Source of the DNA: Saprospiraceae bacterium
GTDB lineage: Bacteria; Bacteroidota; Bacteroidia; Chitinophagales; Saprospiraceae
DNA length: 64,000 nucleotides
Direction: 5' to 3'
NCBI GenBank assembly: GCA_020629715.1
Contig: JAHDCU010000001.1
Location: forward strand, 1-64,000
Shown here: piece after piece, positions 1-9,271 of the stretch
Layout: every line of letters starts with the position of its first letter
How positions within the stretch are numbered: position 1 is the stretch's first letter
The notes under the pieces: generated by a model
What the model saw: only the letters and a program-made list of their open reading frames with translations
What the model was told of the DNA's origin: nothing
Databases searched by the model: none
Translations under genes and position numbers: made by a program

Positions 1-130
1 AACAATAGATAAGAAGTAATAGCTCCTTCGTCACTACTACTCTTATCATCATCCGGTAATGACAGCATATCTCTCATACGTCGAGAGACGCTGCATACCA
101 TCATCCGTTATGCGTAAGCAAAAAAATGAA

Positions 131-691
131 ATGAACAGAATAAATATTTATTTCCAAACAATTATAATTCTATTTCTTTTTAGCGGTTGCGTACAAAAAA
201 CTAAAAATGAACTTAGAAGGCTATCTACAGCTGAAACAGTTAAGCAACTTAAAGAAGGAAAAGTAAACCAATTCAAATTTATTTATAAAGACTCACTAGG
301 AAGTGATTTAACTCCTGAACTTTCGAAGAAATTTAATTCCGGAAAAATGATTCGTGAATTCTACGTAAATCAAGCGAATGAAATCATTGAAGTTCGATTA
401 AAGGAATATTCTCACAAAAAAGTGTTTCACGAAATTCTAATTAGGGAATTACTAAATGATCCATTTAAGAATTATCAATTTATAGATATCAAATGCGAAG
501 AAGCAGAATCAATACTCAAACATGTATTTAATGAAGACCAAGAAGTCTTCAAAATGTTCGTTAATTTCCGCCTTGACGAACACATCCCTAGGGATAATTT
601 CTACCGTGTTCTCAAGGATATTCTAGATTTAAGTTTTATCAAGAATAAAACCCAGTTTTGCTATGCTTCTAAGATGGGGAAGTCTTCATAG
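131..691 (+). CDS. Putative lipoprotein, unknown function
   Basis: About 186 residues. The ATG at 131 is preferred over upstream in-frame starts at 59 and 110 because it opens directly into a hydrophobic signal ending in the lipobox-like FSGC, which predicts SPII processing and a lipid-anchored envelope protein. The mature part is charged, Lys/Glu-rich and has no motif I recognise. The next gene is convergent. The first 130 bases contain a repeated CATCATCCG and a small TCTCT/GAGAGA inverted repeat but no gene. Confidence 0.6.
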   Translation: MNRINIYFQTIIILFLFSGCVQKTKNELRRLSTAETVKQLKEGKVNQFKFIYKDSLGSDLTPELSKKFNSGKMIREFYVNQANEIIEVRLKEYSHKKVFHEILIRELLNDPFKNYQFIDIKCEEAESILKHVFNEDQEVFKMFVNFRLDEHIPRDNFYRVLKDILDLSFIKNKTQFCYASKMGKSS

Positions 692-720
692 AAGTATCAA
701 CATCAAGACATTCTCTAACC

Positions 721-1086
721 CTACACCACATAATCCCCTTTTTTAACAAGCGCATACATATCATCCTCTAGGGCCAGTAAGCCATAGTCATAACAAAATT
801 GGTACTTTTTACCAGACTTAGTTGTGTAGGTATTGGTCATAAACTCAAATCTAAATCCGCTGTTAAGTAGTATTTGCCTTGACACTTTAGTTTTTCCATT
901 AGGGTTGAGTCGATGAAGGATAGTACGATTGCGTCGTAAAATGGAATTTACCTTACTTAAAAACTGGTTCACTTCCTTATTGAGTTTATTATTGTACGAT
1001 GTACGGCATGAACCATCACAAAACCTTTGATCAGCTCTTCCCCTTAATGGTTCACCACATTCTAGGCACTCTCTATTTTCCTGCAT
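721..1086 (-). CDS. Small zinc-ribbon protein
   Basis: 121 residues. The N-terminus carries two Cys pairs (CLECG near residue 8 and FCDGSC near residue 23) that form a treble-clef or zinc-ribbon knuckle, followed by a basic helical stretch with many Asn and Arg and a short conserved-looking C-terminal domain. Small proteins of this shape are common in Bacteroidota and usually lack a known role; nucleic-acid binding is inferred from the zinc knuckle and basic charge. It is transcribed divergently from ssb and shares the 1087-1292 intergenic region, which holds the phased repeats. Confidence 0.7.
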   Translation of the reverse strand: MQENRECLECGEPLRGRADQRFCDGSCRTSYNNKLNKEVNQFLSKVNSILRRNRTILHRLNPNGKTKVSRQILLNSGFRFEFMTNTYTTKSGKKYQFCYDYGLLALEDDMYALVKKGDYVV

Positions 1087-1144
1087 AACAATGACTTATA
1101 AGATGCAAGATAGAAATCTTATACCTAAAATCAACTCATAATAT

Positions 1145-1193
1145 CCGTTTATTAAACGTTTATAATCGTTTATAAACGGCTTTAATCGTTTAT
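1145..1193 (+). promoter_or_regulatory. Helically phased CGTTTAT repeat array upstream of ssb
   Basis: CGTTTAT occurs at 1146, 1157, 1167 and 1187, so starts are 11, 10 and 20 bp apart, on one face of the helix. Part of the array is palindromic (CGTTTATAAACG at 1167-1178, and CCGTTTAT/ATAAACGG at 1145-1152 and 1172-1179). It lies just upstream of a possible promoter: TTG at 1194-1196 and CATCTTTG at 1221-1228, compared with the Bacteroidota -7 consensus TAnnTTTG. The likely role is a cooperative binding site controlling ssb or the divergent zinc-ribbon gene. Confidence 0.55.
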
Positions 1194-1292
1194 TTGGCGG
1201 ATAATAGCAAAATATGATCTCATCTTTGGATCGTCAAAAACATTAACTCACAACTCGTGAGAGATTACTTAACAAAACATAACATTGCTATT

Positions 1293-1643
1293 ATGAACAC
1301 CATTAAAAACAAAGTACAACTTGTAGGTCACTTAGGCGCAACTCCAGAACTCAAAGAACTTGAAGGCGGTAAAAAATTAACAAGATTTTCGATTGCTACT
1401 AATGAAAGCTATCGCACAAAAGATGGAGAAACCAAAACCAACACTTCTTGGCATACAGTAATCGCCTGGGGAGCACTAGCACAAAACATAACTAAGATTA
1501 CGCAAAAAGGAAATGAAATCGTTATAGTTGGAAAATTGGCGTATAACCAATATATAGATAAAGATGGTAGAGATCGTAAGACTGCAGAGATTGTTGCTTC
1601 CGAATTTATGAAGATGGGAAAAGGAACTTCTAGTTCAGTTTAA
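1293..1643 (+). CDS. ssb: Single-stranded DNA-binding protein
   Basis: 116 residues from the ATG at 1293; an in-frame GTG at 1257 would add 12 residues not expected for the family. The whole protein is an SSB OB-fold: an N-terminal strand NKVQLVGHLG, then FSIAT, the WHTVIAWG core, and GKL near residue 80. It binds ssDNA in replication, repair and recombination. It stops at GTSSSV and lacks both the Gly/Pro-rich linker and the acidic DDxIPF-type tip by which SSB usually recruits partners, so it may be a secondary SSB. It stands alone, after the phased repeats. Confidence 0.9.
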   Translation: MNTIKNKVQLVGHLGATPELKELEGGKKLTRFSIATNESYRTKDGETKTNTSWHTVIAWGALAQNITKITQKGNEIVIVGKLAYNQYIDKDGRDRKTAEIVASEFMKMGKGTSSSV

Positions 1644-1651
1644 AGTTGAAA

Positions 1652-1738
1652 GTTTGGGGTTTATTATTAGGTCATGGATTACGGGTAATAGTTTACAGAA
1701 ATTAGTAAACTTTAGTACGTATACCATGGCCCCCAAAC
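1652..1738. other. Nested inverted-repeat structure between convergent genes
   Basis: Three nested stems can be drawn: GTTTGGG (1652-1658) with CCCAAAC (1732-1738); GGTCATGG (1670-1677) with CCATGGCC (1724-1731), one wobble; and GTTTAC (1691-1696) with GTAAAC (1705-1710) around an 8-nt loop. It fills most of the gap between ssb and the convergent transporter. It could be a bidirectional processing or termination structure or a small RNA; there is no clear U-tract. Confidence 0.4.
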
Positions 1739-1763
1739 ACTAAATACGAAACACTCAACATAA

Positions 1764-3059
1764 CTATGCTTCATTCATACTTTGGGTAATCCGTTGCACA
1801 ATCTTAAACTCTGAAAAGAACACTCTAGCAATTACTCGGAAAACAGTATATACTGGTATAGCGATTACCATTCCCAAAATACCACCTATCTTGGCTCCCA
1901 TGAGTACCACGATAAAAATCTCCAAAGGATGGGCTTTGACAGATCGGCCAAATATATTGGGTTGCAATAAAATATTATCCAATAATTGCATAACGCCAAA
2001 TACTGCCAAAACTTTGATCAAAAGCGGTAGCAACTCGTCATAAAAACTAATATCGAGATTTGAAGAAATAGTAATGATTACAGCAAAAGATGCTCCCAGT
2101 ATCGGTCCAACATAAGGAATAACATTCATCAAAGCTGCAAAAAAACCAATCAGGAGCGCATTCCTAATCCCTAAAAATCCCATGGCTACCCCTACAAAAA
2201 TGGTAATCGTAATGATCTGGGTTGCTACACCTATAAAATATCTTATCAGTAGATCAGAGGTATCATTAAGAGCTTTACTTGTTTGGCTTTCATACTCTGT
2301 AGGTACTATCGCACTTAGCATATTGCCGAATAAGCCTTGCTCTTTTAAAAAGAAAAATGCAATGAAAAGTATAGCCAATAGTGCTACTAAAAAATTGCCA
2401 AAAAAGCCTATAATAGAACCAAATAGCTTCTGTACCTGCCCCGGATTGATAAAGCTTACTACATTATATTTGACCCGGTCAAAAAAGGATTCACCCGTCG
2501 TTTTTTCAAGTTCATCAGGTCTCGACTTATCAGCATCTTTTTCGATATTCAGTATTATCGCATACGGTAATGGACCAGCCTTCATGGTATCTCCAGTAGC
2601 CATGATCATACTATCCAATCTGATTATTTTAAGGGCCTCACGTGTTAAAGTATCATCTTCTCTAGGTGCAACCTCCACTGTATCAATGCTTCCAGACTTA
2701 TTGACCTGTTCGATGAGACCTTTATTAACCAAAAAATTCTCCCAATCATTGATCGGCTCTTCCAGACTGCTTAGCACTTTATTGTAGTCTAACCCCGCTA
2801 AGTTTCTCGCTTGCTGCAACAATGGTGGTATAAAAATATATACCAATGCACTAGTGATCACAACAAACAATCCCAATGTCAAAACCGATGATGCCGACTT
2901 ACCCAAAAAACGCCTTAAAAATTTGACAATCGGGGCTCCAAGCATAGAAACTACCCAGGCCAGTATCACATACGTGACGATATCACTAAAATAGTACAAT
3001 GCACCTCCAATGATCGCTATCGGAATAAGGGCTAGTAGATAACGAGAATTAAATTTCAA
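1764..3059 (-). CDS. AI-2E family transporter (PerM/UPF0118)
   Basis: 431 residues with the family layout: two N-terminal hydrophobic segments, a third near residue 65, a charged extracytoplasmic/peripheral stretch at about 85-215, then five or so membrane helices to the C-terminus. The family's conserved regions are visible around residues 290-330 (FLGIRNALLIGFFAALMN, then PYVGPILGA). Family members export varied small solutes or act as Na+/H+ antiporters; the autoinducer role of E. coli TqsA should not be assumed here. It is a single gene, convergent with ssb. Confidence 0.85.
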   Translation of the reverse strand: MKFNSRYLLALIPIAIIGGALYYFSDIVTYVILAWVVSMLGAPIVKFLRRFLGKSASSVLTLGLFVVITSALVYIFIPPLLQQARNLAGLDYNKVLSSLEEPINDWENFLVNKGLIEQVNKSGSIDTVEVAPREDDTLTREALKIIRLDSMIMATGDTMKAGPLPYAIILNIEKDADKSRPDELEKTTGESFFDRVKYNVVSFINPGQVQKLFGSIIGFFGNFLVALLAILFIAFFFLKEQGLFGNMLSAIVPTEYESQTSKALNDTSDLLIRYFIGVATQIITITIFVGVAMGFLGIRNALLIGFFAALMNVIPYVGPILGASFAVIITISSNLDISFYDELLPLLIKVLAVFGVMQLLDNILLQPNIFGRSVKAHPLEIFIVVLMGAKIGGILGMVIAIPVYTVFRVIARVFFSEFKIVQRITQSMNEA

Positions 3060-3131
3060 TGCGTATAGTTATTCGATGTCGGCTAAAGATAGCGCTCTTC
3101 CTTTCTTTAGGGACATAAATACCTAATGATT

Positions 3132-4055
3132 TTACGTATCGTAGAGAAAATTGATGTTTCTTTTCAAACCTTTAAATTTAGTCCTCCTTACTGCTGATCC
3201 TGTGAATAAGTGATCAAATACCTCTTCTGTAATCTCCTTCCAATCCCTTTTAGACATCTTCATGAGCTCTTCTTTAGGCTCAAAGTCTGGCTCCTGATGC
3301 GGCACAGAAAAACGATTCCAAGGGCATACCTGCTGGCAGATATCGCAACCAAACATATAATCCGCCATCTTACCTTGAAACTCTTGAGGGATTTGCTCCT
3401 TAAGCTCTATTGTTAGATAAGAAATACATTTGCTACCATCCATGATGTAGCCCTTATCATCAATCGCATCCGTAGGGCATGCATCTATACACCTTGTACA
3501 TGTACCACAATGGTCAGAAATAGGATGATCAGGTTCTATTTTGAGATCGATAATCAATTCTGCCAAAAAGAAGTATGAACCTTTTTTGGGATTGATGAGT
3601 AAAGTATTTTTACCTACCCATCCAAGGCCACTTCTCTTGGCCCAATCCCTTTCTAATACGGGAGCTGAGTCTACAAAACATCGACCTCCAACATCTCCAA
3701 GCTCTTCTCTAATATATTGAAGTAGCAATTTGAGTTTTTTCTTCACGACTTTGTGATAATCCCTCCCATAAGCATAGCTAGCAAGCTTCGGGGCTTCAGG
3801 ATCACTTTGACTATCCTCTGTATAATAATTATACGAAAGGCTGATTACGGTTTTAGCACCTGGCACAAGCTTAGTTGGGTCTACTCTTAGTTCAAAATGA
3901 TTACTCAAATATGACATTTTACCCTGCCTATCCTGCTCAAGCCATTTTTCCAAGTTACGAGCCTCTGGCTCCATTTGCTCAGCTTTAGCATATTTGATAT
4001 CCAAAAAGCCCAATTCAATTGCTTTAGCAGAAATCTTTTGCTTATAAGAAATCAC
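3132..4055 (-). CDS. queG: Epoxyqueuosine reductase QueG
   Basis: 307 residues, the usual length. Catalyses the last step of queuosine synthesis, reducing epoxyqueuosine to queuosine at tRNA position 34 with a cobalamin cofactor. Two [4Fe-4S] clusters are visible, CGTCTRCIDACP near residues 184-195 and CDICQQVCPW near 237-246, after the N-terminal cobalamin-binding half (FVDSAPVLERDWA). Its ATG overlaps the stop of the upstream gene at 4052 by 4 bp, so the two are translationally coupled. A queD-type gene lies elsewhere in the window at 15633. Confidence 0.95.
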   Translation of the reverse strand: MISYKQKISAKAIELGFLDIKYAKAEQMEPEARNLEKWLEQDRQGKMSYLSNHFELRVDPTKLVPGAKTVISLSYNYYTEDSQSDPEAPKLASYAYGRDYHKVVKKKLKLLLQYIREELGDVGGRCFVDSAPVLERDWAKRSGLGWVGKNTLLINPKKGSYFFLAELIIDLKIEPDHPISDHCGTCTRCIDACPTDAIDDKGYIMDGSKCISYLTIELKEQIPQEFQGKMADYMFGCDICQQVCPWNRFSVPHQEPDFEPKEELMKMSKRDWKEITEEVFDHLFTGSAVRRTKFKGLKRNINFLYDT

Positions 4056-4789
4056 AATCTCACATTAAAACCCAAACCATAATCTGTATTACCCGTTGAC
4101 TCAAGAGCTCCTAAAAACACCTCATTATGCGTAAATAACTGGATAGAATATCTATGTAGAAAGTCAACATTGAATCCTAAGTAACTCGTAATATAATCTT
4201 CACTTCTCTTAAAGATTTCTATTCTCTCTGCTACCCACTGATTTTCAATAAAAAACTGAATTTGATCAATCAATTTTATCCTAGCATTGAGTAAATATCC
4301 TGGCTGTAAAAACAATCGATCACCAAAATCATTGATTCGAAATCTCCCATTTTCGGTATCGTAAGAAGCTCCGATACCAAATGAAATATGAGTCTTAGGA
4401 TTTCCTACAGTAAGAAACACTTGTGGATTAATTGTCAATTTTTCAAATGATTCAGGAGCACCAATCTTAAGCTTACTTTGAAAACGAAAATACTGAGTAA
4501 ACTCTACAGCATGAGCGACCCCTAGATAGAATGTATTGATACTAAATAAAGAATTATTAGAACTACCCACTGAGATCATTAGATTAGCTGGCGCAAGGTG
4601 ATTGAGTATCAAGGTAGAGTATGCACCTCCATTCTCTTGCCAAAAATACCTATAGCCAAGGTCTCTTTGACCTACTTCTCCAGAAAATGCACCTCGATCA
4701 AACAGTAGATCTATGGTGTGATTATCCTGCGCAGACAAGGTAGATATACTCATTAATAATGAAAACATCAGGGATATAACTCTGCTCAT
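4052..4789 (-). CDS. Predicted secreted or outer-membrane protein, unknown
   Basis: 245 residues with a signal peptide ending around STLSAQ. The mature part has alternating aromatic and polar residues in short segments ending at an aromatic or Leu (final residues LGFNVRL), the pattern of an outer-membrane beta-barrel. I recognise no family. It overlaps queG by 4 bp and follows pcrA by about 20 bp, so all three are probably one transcript; nothing suggests a functional link to queuosine. Confidence 0.6.
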   Translation of the reverse strand: MSRVISLMFSLLMSISTLSAQDNHTIDLLFDRGAFSGEVGQRDLGYRYFWQENGGAYSTLILNHLAPANLMISVGSSNNSLFSINTFYLGVAHAVEFTQYFRFQSKLKIGAPESFEKLTINPQVFLTVGNPKTHISFGIGASYDTENGRFRINDFGDRLFLQPGYLLNARIKLIDQIQFFIENQWVAERIEIFKRSEDYITSYLGFNVDFLHRYSIQLFTHNEVFLGALESTGNTDYGLGFNVRL

Positions 4790-4809
4790 TTCCTCAAGGT
4801 AATCATTAT

Positions 4810-7080
4810 TTAACTTAGTATCTGCAGCTTAGCATATTTGAGCATGATTCGCTTTTCTGGAGTATCTACAATTTGATTGAATCGTATGGTTGCAACCATT
4901 CTTTCATCTACCTTAATCACCTTTCCATTCCCAAACTTGAGGTGCAGTACATCCATACCTTCCTTAATTTCCTCTGCAGGACTTGCCTTGAAGTCAGCGG
5001 CTGAGACCATAATCTTTGGCTGATGAATAGGCTTAGGGCCTAACCTTCTTATGCCGCCAGCTGTTTTGGGCTCTCCAAAGGGTGAAGCTTTTTTACGGAT
5101 AGAGCTTATCGCATCAATATTTTCTGGCGAAATCTCTTCCAAAAACCTACTTGGATCGTTGAATCTCATATTACCAAACTGATAGCGACTGTTGGCATGA
5201 CTCAAGGTCAAATACTCCTCAGCTCTGGTAATAGCAACATAAAATAATCGTCTCTCCTCATCTATCTGATCTGGTGATGATAACGACATGTATGAGGGAA
5301 ATAGATTTTCCTCCAAACCTACTACAAATACAGATCTAAACTCCAAGCCTTTGGCACTATGCGTAGACATCAGAGTTACATAATCATTTCCTGTTTCCTC
5401 CTGATCAGCATCCGTCATCAACGAAATACTTTGCAAAAATCTGGCAAGCGATTTATCATCTTCTTCTACTCCAGGTTCTATCACATCGTTATCCACGAAC
5501 TCCTTAATACTATCCAATAGGGCGTTTATATTATCTACACGTGACTGTCCTTCAGGTGATGTATCTGCTTTCAGAAGGTCTATAATACCTGATCGTTTCA
5601 CGATATAGAGTGCAGTCTCATAAGCATCAGCCGATTGTGCTTTTGATTTGAAGCCCTGAATCATTTTAGTAAACTCACCGATAGTTTTTTTGGACCTAGC
5701 ATTATATTCCATCTGCGTCAACACCTGCCACATGGCTACATCATTGTCCGTAGCTAGTGCAGCGATCTTCTCTAAAGTCGTATTACCTATCCCCCGACGC
5801 GGGTAATTGATAATTCTTTTAAGTGCCTCATCGTCTCGATCATTAACCGTCAGTCTGATATAGCAAATGACATCCTTGATCTCTTTTCGCTGATAAAAAG
5901 ACAGACCTCCATAGATTTTATACGGGATATTATAGCGTCTTAGGTGCTCCTCAAATACCCTTGACTGCGCATTAGTTCGATATAAAATAGCAATTTCATT
6001 ATTCGCTAGATTAAATCTATTTTTTTGCTCAATGATGGAGTCAGCTACTCGTCTTCCCTCTTCATTATCGGTCATGGTCTTGATGATCTTGATCTTTTGA
6101 CCTTCTGTACGATCTGACCATATTTTCTTTTGTATTTGTCTTTTATTGTATGAAATCACCTCATTAGCAGCCGCCACGATATGATTAGTTGATCGATAAT
6201 TTTGCTCAAGCTTAAAAGTCTGCAGCTCTGGAAAATCTGTTTCAAACTGTAATATATTTTCTATCGTTGCTCCACGAAATGAATATATACTCTGAGCATC
6301 ATCCCCTACAATACATACATTATGATTGGACTCAGGATACATGGCTAGTAGCTTGATGATCTCGTACTGGAGGTAGTTTGTATCTTGAAACTCATCGACC
6401 ATGATATACTGAAATTGATATTGATATTTCTTTCGTACATCATTAGGATTTTGATATAACAGCCTAAACATCTGCAGTAGTAAATCATCAAAATCCATGG
6501 CACCAGCCCGCTCACAGGCTCTCACATATTTTTCATAGATCACATGAGTCATAGGTCTTCGATTCATCCGATCATAAGACATCAAGTCTTCATTGGTCAC
6601 ATAGTTTTTGGGAGTAATCAAATTACTTTTTGCTGAACTTATTCGAGATCTTATAGCGCCTATATTGTAGACTTTTTTATCTAGACTCATTGACTTAATG
6701 ATCGTTCCTATTAGGCTTTTACTATCATCCGTATCATAGATGGTAAAGTCATTTGGGTATCCAAGTTGATGCGCCTCCACTCTTAAAATCCTTGCAAATA
6801 GTGAGTGAAAAGTACCTGCCCAAACTTTATTGGCACCACTTCCTACTACTTTTTCGATCCTTTCTTTCATTTCTCTAGCCGCCTTGTTGGTAAAGGTCAA
6901 GGCTAAAATCTGCCAAGGTGCTACTCCACTCTTGATAAGATGTGCAATTCGATACGTCAGTACTCTTGTCTTTCCAGACCCAGGACCCGCAATAACCATC
7001 ACAGGGCCTTCCAAGGCCGTTACGGCATTTCGCTGTATTTCGTTTAACTCTTCTAAATATGAATATCCTACTTCTTGCAT
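4810..7080 (-). CDS. pcrA: ATP-dependent DNA helicase, UvrD/PcrA/Rep type
   Basis: About 756 residues from the ATG at 7080; a TTG three codons upstream is less likely. Superfamily 1A 3'-5' helicase: Q-motif (EIQRNAV), Walker A AGPGSGKT near residues 31-38, motif II VDEFQDT, motif III QSIYSFRGA, motif IV/V NYRST and LMSTHSAKGLEF, motif VI YVAITRAEE. The C-terminus has a Tudor-like domain (FGNGKVIKVDE) of the type that contacts RNA polymerase in PcrA. Functions in repair and in clearing replication/transcription conflicts. Confidence 0.95.
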   Translation of the reverse strand: MQEVGYSYLEELNEIQRNAVTALEGPVMVIAGPGSGKTRVLTYRIAHLIKSGVAPWQILALTFTNKAAREMKERIEKVVGSGANKVWAGTFHSLFARILRVEAHQLGYPNDFTIYDTDDSKSLIGTIIKSMSLDKKVYNIGAIRSRISSAKSNLITPKNYVTNEDLMSYDRMNRRPMTHVIYEKYVRACERAGAMDFDDLLLQMFRLLYQNPNDVRKKYQYQFQYIMVDEFQDTNYLQYEIIKLLAMYPESNHNVCIVGDDAQSIYSFRGATIENILQFETDFPELQTFKLEQNYRSTNHIVAAANEVISYNKRQIQKKIWSDRTEGQKIKIIKTMTDNEEGRRVADSIIEQKNRFNLANNEIAILYRTNAQSRVFEEHLRRYNIPYKIYGGLSFYQRKEIKDVICYIRLTVNDRDDEALKRIINYPRRGIGNTTLEKIAALATDNDVAMWQVLTQMEYNARSKKTIGEFTKMIQGFKSKAQSADAYETALYIVKRSGIIDLLKADTSPEGQSRVDNINALLDSIKEFVDNDVIEPGVEEDDKSLARFLQSISLMTDADQEETGNDYVTLMSTHSAKGLEFRSVFVVGLEENLFPSYMSLSSPDQIDEERRLFYVAITRAEEYLTLSHANSRYQFGNMRFNDPSRFLEEISPENIDAISSIRKKASPFGEPKTAGGIRRLGPKPIHQPKIMVSAADFKASPAEEIKEGMDVLHLKFGNGKVIKVDERMVATIRFNQIVDTPEKRIMLKYAKLQILS

Positions 7081-7129
7081 AGCCAACAAATGTCGAGAAA
7101 ATATATAAAAAAGATATATTCGTTATTTC

Positions 7130-7137
7130 TAAATTTG
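7130..7137 (+). promoter_or_regulatory. Possible -7 element for the CPBP protease gene
   Basis: TAAATTTG matches the Bacteroidota -7 consensus TAnnTTTG and lies 14 nt before the TTG start at 7152. No good TTG -33 box is visible, so this is tentative. Confidence 0.35.
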
Positions 7138-7151
7138 AAATCTTACTTGAT

Positions 7152-7886
7152 TTGAGCCATACACTTAAAGAACTATTCGCATATATAAGGCAACCACGTA
7201 TACTTTCTGAATATGATGGTCCCGAGGCACAGCGTTTTTTTGACCTTCATATGATGCTTATTCTAGCTCTATTTTCATCTATGTTTTACATGAGCTTCCT
7301 CAGTATATTTATAGATCTAGATTCTTTCCAGCATCAGATGGACCAAGAAATGGAAATTATTGGTCCTTGGGGTATTTTTATCGCTGCAGTCATCATTGCA
7401 CCACTCATGGAAGAATATTTCTTTCGATATGGTATGAGGTATCACCGATCATTCTTATCAAGTATTATTTTAGCCTTGGGTTTTACTGCTTTTGTGTTTA
7501 TCCAAGGACTATCCTTAATTCCTGCGGTTATTATCTCTCTAAGCGTTCTTGTGATTTTCATTTACGCTAAGTATCGAGAAAGCAAACTTTCACAATCCGA
7601 ACGAGGTATTCGTATATCTAATGTTATTCATCATAAGTTCTTTAGTCATGCCTTCTATTTTCAAGCAATTGTATTTGGTCTTGCACATATGAGCAACTTT
7701 GTACTTGACTCTGGAACCAATATCTTGATATTACCTTTATTGATCGTACCTCAGCTTATTTTAGGTCTTATTTTGGGTTTTGCTCGTATGAAATACGGTT
7801 TTATTGCCAATCTATACTTACATGCAATTTATAATGGCATACTTATGACTGTAGCTTTTATGGCCAATAGTACAGCTACGATCTAA
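7152..7886 (+). CDS. CPBP family intramembrane metalloprotease
   Basis: 244 residues from a TTG start, used because the region from residue 4 onward reads as coding and the next ATG would remove the first segment. Several membrane helices. The CPBP (Abi/CAAX protease-like) motifs are present: EExxxR at residues 87-92 (MEEYFFR), FGLAHM with the second metal ligand, and the C-terminal HAIYNG. Family members cleave prenylated proteins in eukaryotes; bacterial ones act in bacteriocin immunity or processing, or are unknown. It faces pcrA divergently across a short gap. Confidence 0.8.
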   Translation: MSHTLKELFAYIRQPRILSEYDGPEAQRFFDLHMMLILALFSSMFYMSFLSIFIDLDSFQHQMDQEMEIIGPWGIFIAAVIIAPLMEEYFFRYGMRYHRSFLSSIILALGFTAFVFIQGLSLIPAVIISLSVLVIFIYAKYRESKLSQSERGIRISNVIHHKFFSHAFYFQAIVFGLAHMSNFVLDSGTNILILPLLIVPQLILGLILGFARMKYGFIANLYLHAIYNGILMTVAFMANSTATI

Positions 7887-7888
7887 TT

Positions 7889-9271
7889 CTACTTTACCAG
7901 CACTACTTTGCTGCTTGATGCGCCTGCTTGAAACACCGAAACAGTATAAGCTCCTCTCTCAAAAGAACTCATATCCACTTCAAATTGTGCAGCTTGTACT
8001 TCTTGTTCCAAAACTTTCAAACCATTCATGGTCGATATTTCAATGATACAATTTTTTTCCTCTGTAAAATTTACTAAAAGCTTATCGGTAACTGGATTAG
8101 GATACACAGAGAACTTAGGTTCAATATCTACAGAATGGGTATTAGATGCTATTGATGGATTTTGAATAACAAAAAGACCATTTTGCATATCCGATACTAA
8201 TATGTTGCCTGATTTCAAAAAGGGATATACTCCCCATGCACCTTCGTATGAGTTTCTTGGAGAGAGCTCTGAAGTTTTATACTCCATAACTCGCACTGGC
8301 ATTGCTGGATCTGAAATATCATAGACCTGCAGACCATCATAATAGTATGAGACATAGAGGAAATCTCCAGCTACTACCTGATTATGAGCGATAGAAAAGG
8401 GATCTTCATTATCAGCATCAAATGTACCAATCACCTCAGGATTCAAAAGATCACCTACATCAATAACTTTCATATCAGCATCCCAATTTTCATCGGCCAT
8501 ATAGTAATGCGTTTTATCCTCTGAAACATAACCGCTATGATTATATCCTGCATCAGGATATTCTCCACTTTCTAGAGTACTTAATACTTGAGGTTGATTG
8601 GGATCGGTAAAATCAGCAATCATAAATCCTCCAGGACCAAGATTGAGATACCCTATACCTCCATCAAAGTAGCCATCATGAACTTGGCTTATAGGTACTC
8701 CCTGAATATCATCGTAGGTTCTGATAAACTGAGGATCTGCGCCATCGGCAATATCAAACGATGCCATTGCGGTAAAAGGGAACGCATTACCACCTGCTAT
8801 ACATGCATATAAAATACTTTCTGTAGTATCGATAAATATATTATGTGATCTCCTAATATACTCTCTAGAGTCATATAAAACTGGTACCGAGTCAGGCAAG
8901 GTCGAAATATCCATTATTTGAAGCGTAGAAAAGCCCTCATCAGACACTGCGTATAGCAAACCATTATGATCATGATAGTCACGATGTATGATCTGTCCTC
9001 CAGCCGATGCGCCTGCCACAAAAAACGCCTCTTCTACATTATCTGTATCCGTTACATCGATAAAATGTGTACCTGCCGTGGATCCGATTATGGCATATTC
9101 TTTATCATTGACATTTAGGCCCCAAACTTCATTATAGGTATTATCATAAGCATCGGAACCAACTAATGAAGAATCTTCCCAATGAGCTAGAAGTATACCC
9201 TGAGAGACTTCTTGGGAAAACCCAAATAGGTTTGACAATAAGACAATTGAAGAGATAAAAAGAATCCTCAT
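7889..9271 (-). CDS. Choice-of-anchor B / LVIVD-repeat protein with T9SS sorting domain
   Basis: 460 residues with a signal peptide ending at GFSQ. The body is a choice-of-anchor B type beta-propeller with LVIVD-like units (HFIDVTDTD, LQIMDIS, LQVYDISDP and similar) and His/Asp-rich spots such as DYHDHNG. The last 80 residues are a type A T9SS sorting domain (FSVYPNPVTDKLLVNF to VVLVK), so it is exported across the outer membrane and surface-attached or released. It overlaps the upstream epimerase gene by 4 bp, so the two are co-translated. Confidence 0.85.
   Translation of the reverse strand: MRILFISSIVLLSNLFGFSQEVSQGILLAHWEDSSLVGSDAYDNTYNEVWGLNVNDKEYAIIGSTAGTHFIDVTDTDNVEEAFFVAGASAGGQIIHRDYHDHNGLLYAVSDEGFSTLQIMDISTLPDSVPVLYDSREYIRRSHNIFIDTTESILYACIAGGNAFPFTAMASFDIADGADPQFIRTYDDIQGVPISQVHDGYFDGGIGYLNLGPGGFMIADFTDPNQPQVLSTLESGEYPDAGYNHSGYVSEDKTHYYMADENWDADMKVIDVGDLLNPEVIGTFDADNEDPFSIAHNQVVAGDFLYVSYYYDGLQVYDISDPAMPVRVMEYKTSELSPRNSYEGAWGVYPFLKSGNILVSDMQNGLFVIQNPSIASNTHSVDIEPKFSVYPNPVTDKLLVNFTEEKNCIIEISTMNGLKVLEQEVQAAQFEVDMSSFERGAYTVSVFQAGASSSKVVLVK

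Noticed and set aside
2182-2787. 201-residue plus-strand open frame inside the AI-2E transporter
   Set aside because: Low-complexity Ser/Leu translation, fully antisense to a clear family gene; a shadow.
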